Both the position numbers and the translations under genes were made by a program. A stretch of DNA of 6,029 nt from positions 1 through 6,029 of the forward strand of contig JACPQI010000160.1 in NCBI GenBank assembly GCA_016190545.1, written 5' to 3'. Shown here in pieces: positions 5,695 through 6,029 of this stretch (its first letter is position 1; every line of letters begins with the position of its first letter). The notes beneath the pieces are model-generated. The model worked only from the letters and a program-made list of their open reading frames with translations, made no database searches and was not told the DNA's origin. Source of the stretch: Chloroflexota bacterium (lineage in GTDB: Bacteria > Chloroflexota > Dehalococcoidia > SHYB01 > JACPQI01).

Positions 5695-6029
5695 CTATCC
5701 TACAGGCAGAGCGATCTGCGCCACGCCTTCGCTCCTGGCCACACCGTACTGGTCCACCAGCTCGCAACGCACCTGCACGTGCGGCCCCGATGGGCCGGGC
5801 ACCTTCTCTACGACCGTGGCCCGGGCGTGCACCGTGTCTCCCGGGTATACCGAGACCTTGATTCGATGCTGGAAGCTCAACAGCCGTCCTGCCTCGCCGG
5901 CCCAGTCCGTGAGGGGAGTCATGAGCAAGCAGGCGAGCATGTTCCCTGGCACCACAGGAGCCGGAAGCCCACAAGCACTGGCCAGCTCGGTGTCGTAGTG
6001 GTAGGGGATGTAGTCGTCCACGGAGCTCA
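5695..6029 (-). CDS. MaoC-like enoyl-CoA hydratase/dehydratase, 5' end beyond window
   Basis: This is a hot-dog-fold MaoC-like protein; about 111 residues are visible, ending at TAG 5697-5695. The hydratase-2 motif is recognisable as DDYIPYHYD followed by ELASACGLP, in place of the usual G-D-x-N-P-x-H. Asp and His of the D-x4-H dyad are kept, while Gly and Asn are replaced by Asp and Ile. The typical PGNMLACLL, LTDWAG and PGDTVHARATV segments follow. A GTG at 6021 would begin only two codons before the catalytic Asp. The fold needs sequence before that, and the frame stays open to the window edge, so the true start lies outside. The role would be hydration of the enoyl-CoA made by the two dehydrogenases encoded just downstream. 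It resembles ChsH1/MaoC partners in steroid clusters by context only. Confidence 0.85.
   Translation of the reverse strand, partial: SSVDDYIPYHYDTELASACGLPAPVVPGNMLACLLMTPLTDWAGEAGRLLSFQHRIKVSVYPGDTVHARATVVEKVPGPSGPHVQVRCELVDQYGVARSEGVAQIALPVG

Noticed and set aside
6019..6021. GTG as the start of the MaoC-like gene
   Set aside because: It would begin two codons before the catalytic Asp and remove the first part of the hot-dog fold; the frame is open to the window edge.
1..6029. CRISPR arrays, tRNA or rRNA genes
   Set aside because: No regularly spaced direct repeats and no recognisable cloverleaf or rRNA segment were seen on either strand.

Overview
The window is GC-rich and every convincing gene is on the minus strand, so transcription runs from high to low coordinates. 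Gene content suggests a Chloroflexota bacterium of the Dehalococcoidia type: paired FadE-like acyl-CoA dehydrogenases with a MaoC-like hydratase, a chlorite-dismutase/HemQ-fold protein, a DinB/MDMPI-plus-SCP2 protein, a large serine recombinase with a coiled-coil tail, and GC-rich hairpin repeats between genes. The taxonomic call is an inference from gene types and remembered repeat style, not a search result.

Layout, in transcription order. (1) 6029-3265: a lipid or steroid-type CoA oxidation cluster, made of the 3' part of a MaoC-like enoyl-CoA hydratase, a FadE29/ChsE2-like acyl-CoA dehydrogenase and a FadE28/ChsE1-like acyl-CoA dehydrogenase. The two dehydrogenases probably form one heteromeric enzyme. 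(2) 3263-2127: the C-terminal two thirds of a large serine recombinase whose catalytic domain is missing. Its homology begins within a few bases of the preceding dehydrogenase stop codon, and its reading frame ends inside a hairpin repeat. (3) 2126-2018: a short intergenic region with a good sigma-70-like promoter. (4) 2017-488: a two-gene operon of a HemQ/chlorite-dismutase-family protein and an MDMPI_N/SCP2 protein. (5) 487-276: a composite hairpin repeat region. (6) 275-1: the 5' part of an Spx/ArsC-family thioredoxin-fold gene.

The most interesting item is the last gene. Its reading frame has an in-frame TGA at codon 14, exactly where the first cysteine of the family's CxxC redox motif belongs (T-[TGA]-A-T-C). 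It is followed by clear Spx/ArsC-like sequence to the window edge. Twenty-three bases after the TGA lies the 3-base loop (GUA) of a perfect 9-bp hairpin, which fits the usual form of a bacterial SECIS element. I read this as a candidate selenoprotein (UxxC) that a standard gene caller would miss or call broken. The same core repeat (CCCCGGCAGA plus a hairpin) appears twice, in opposite orientations, beside the recombinase remnant and downstream of the MDMPI/SCP2 gene.
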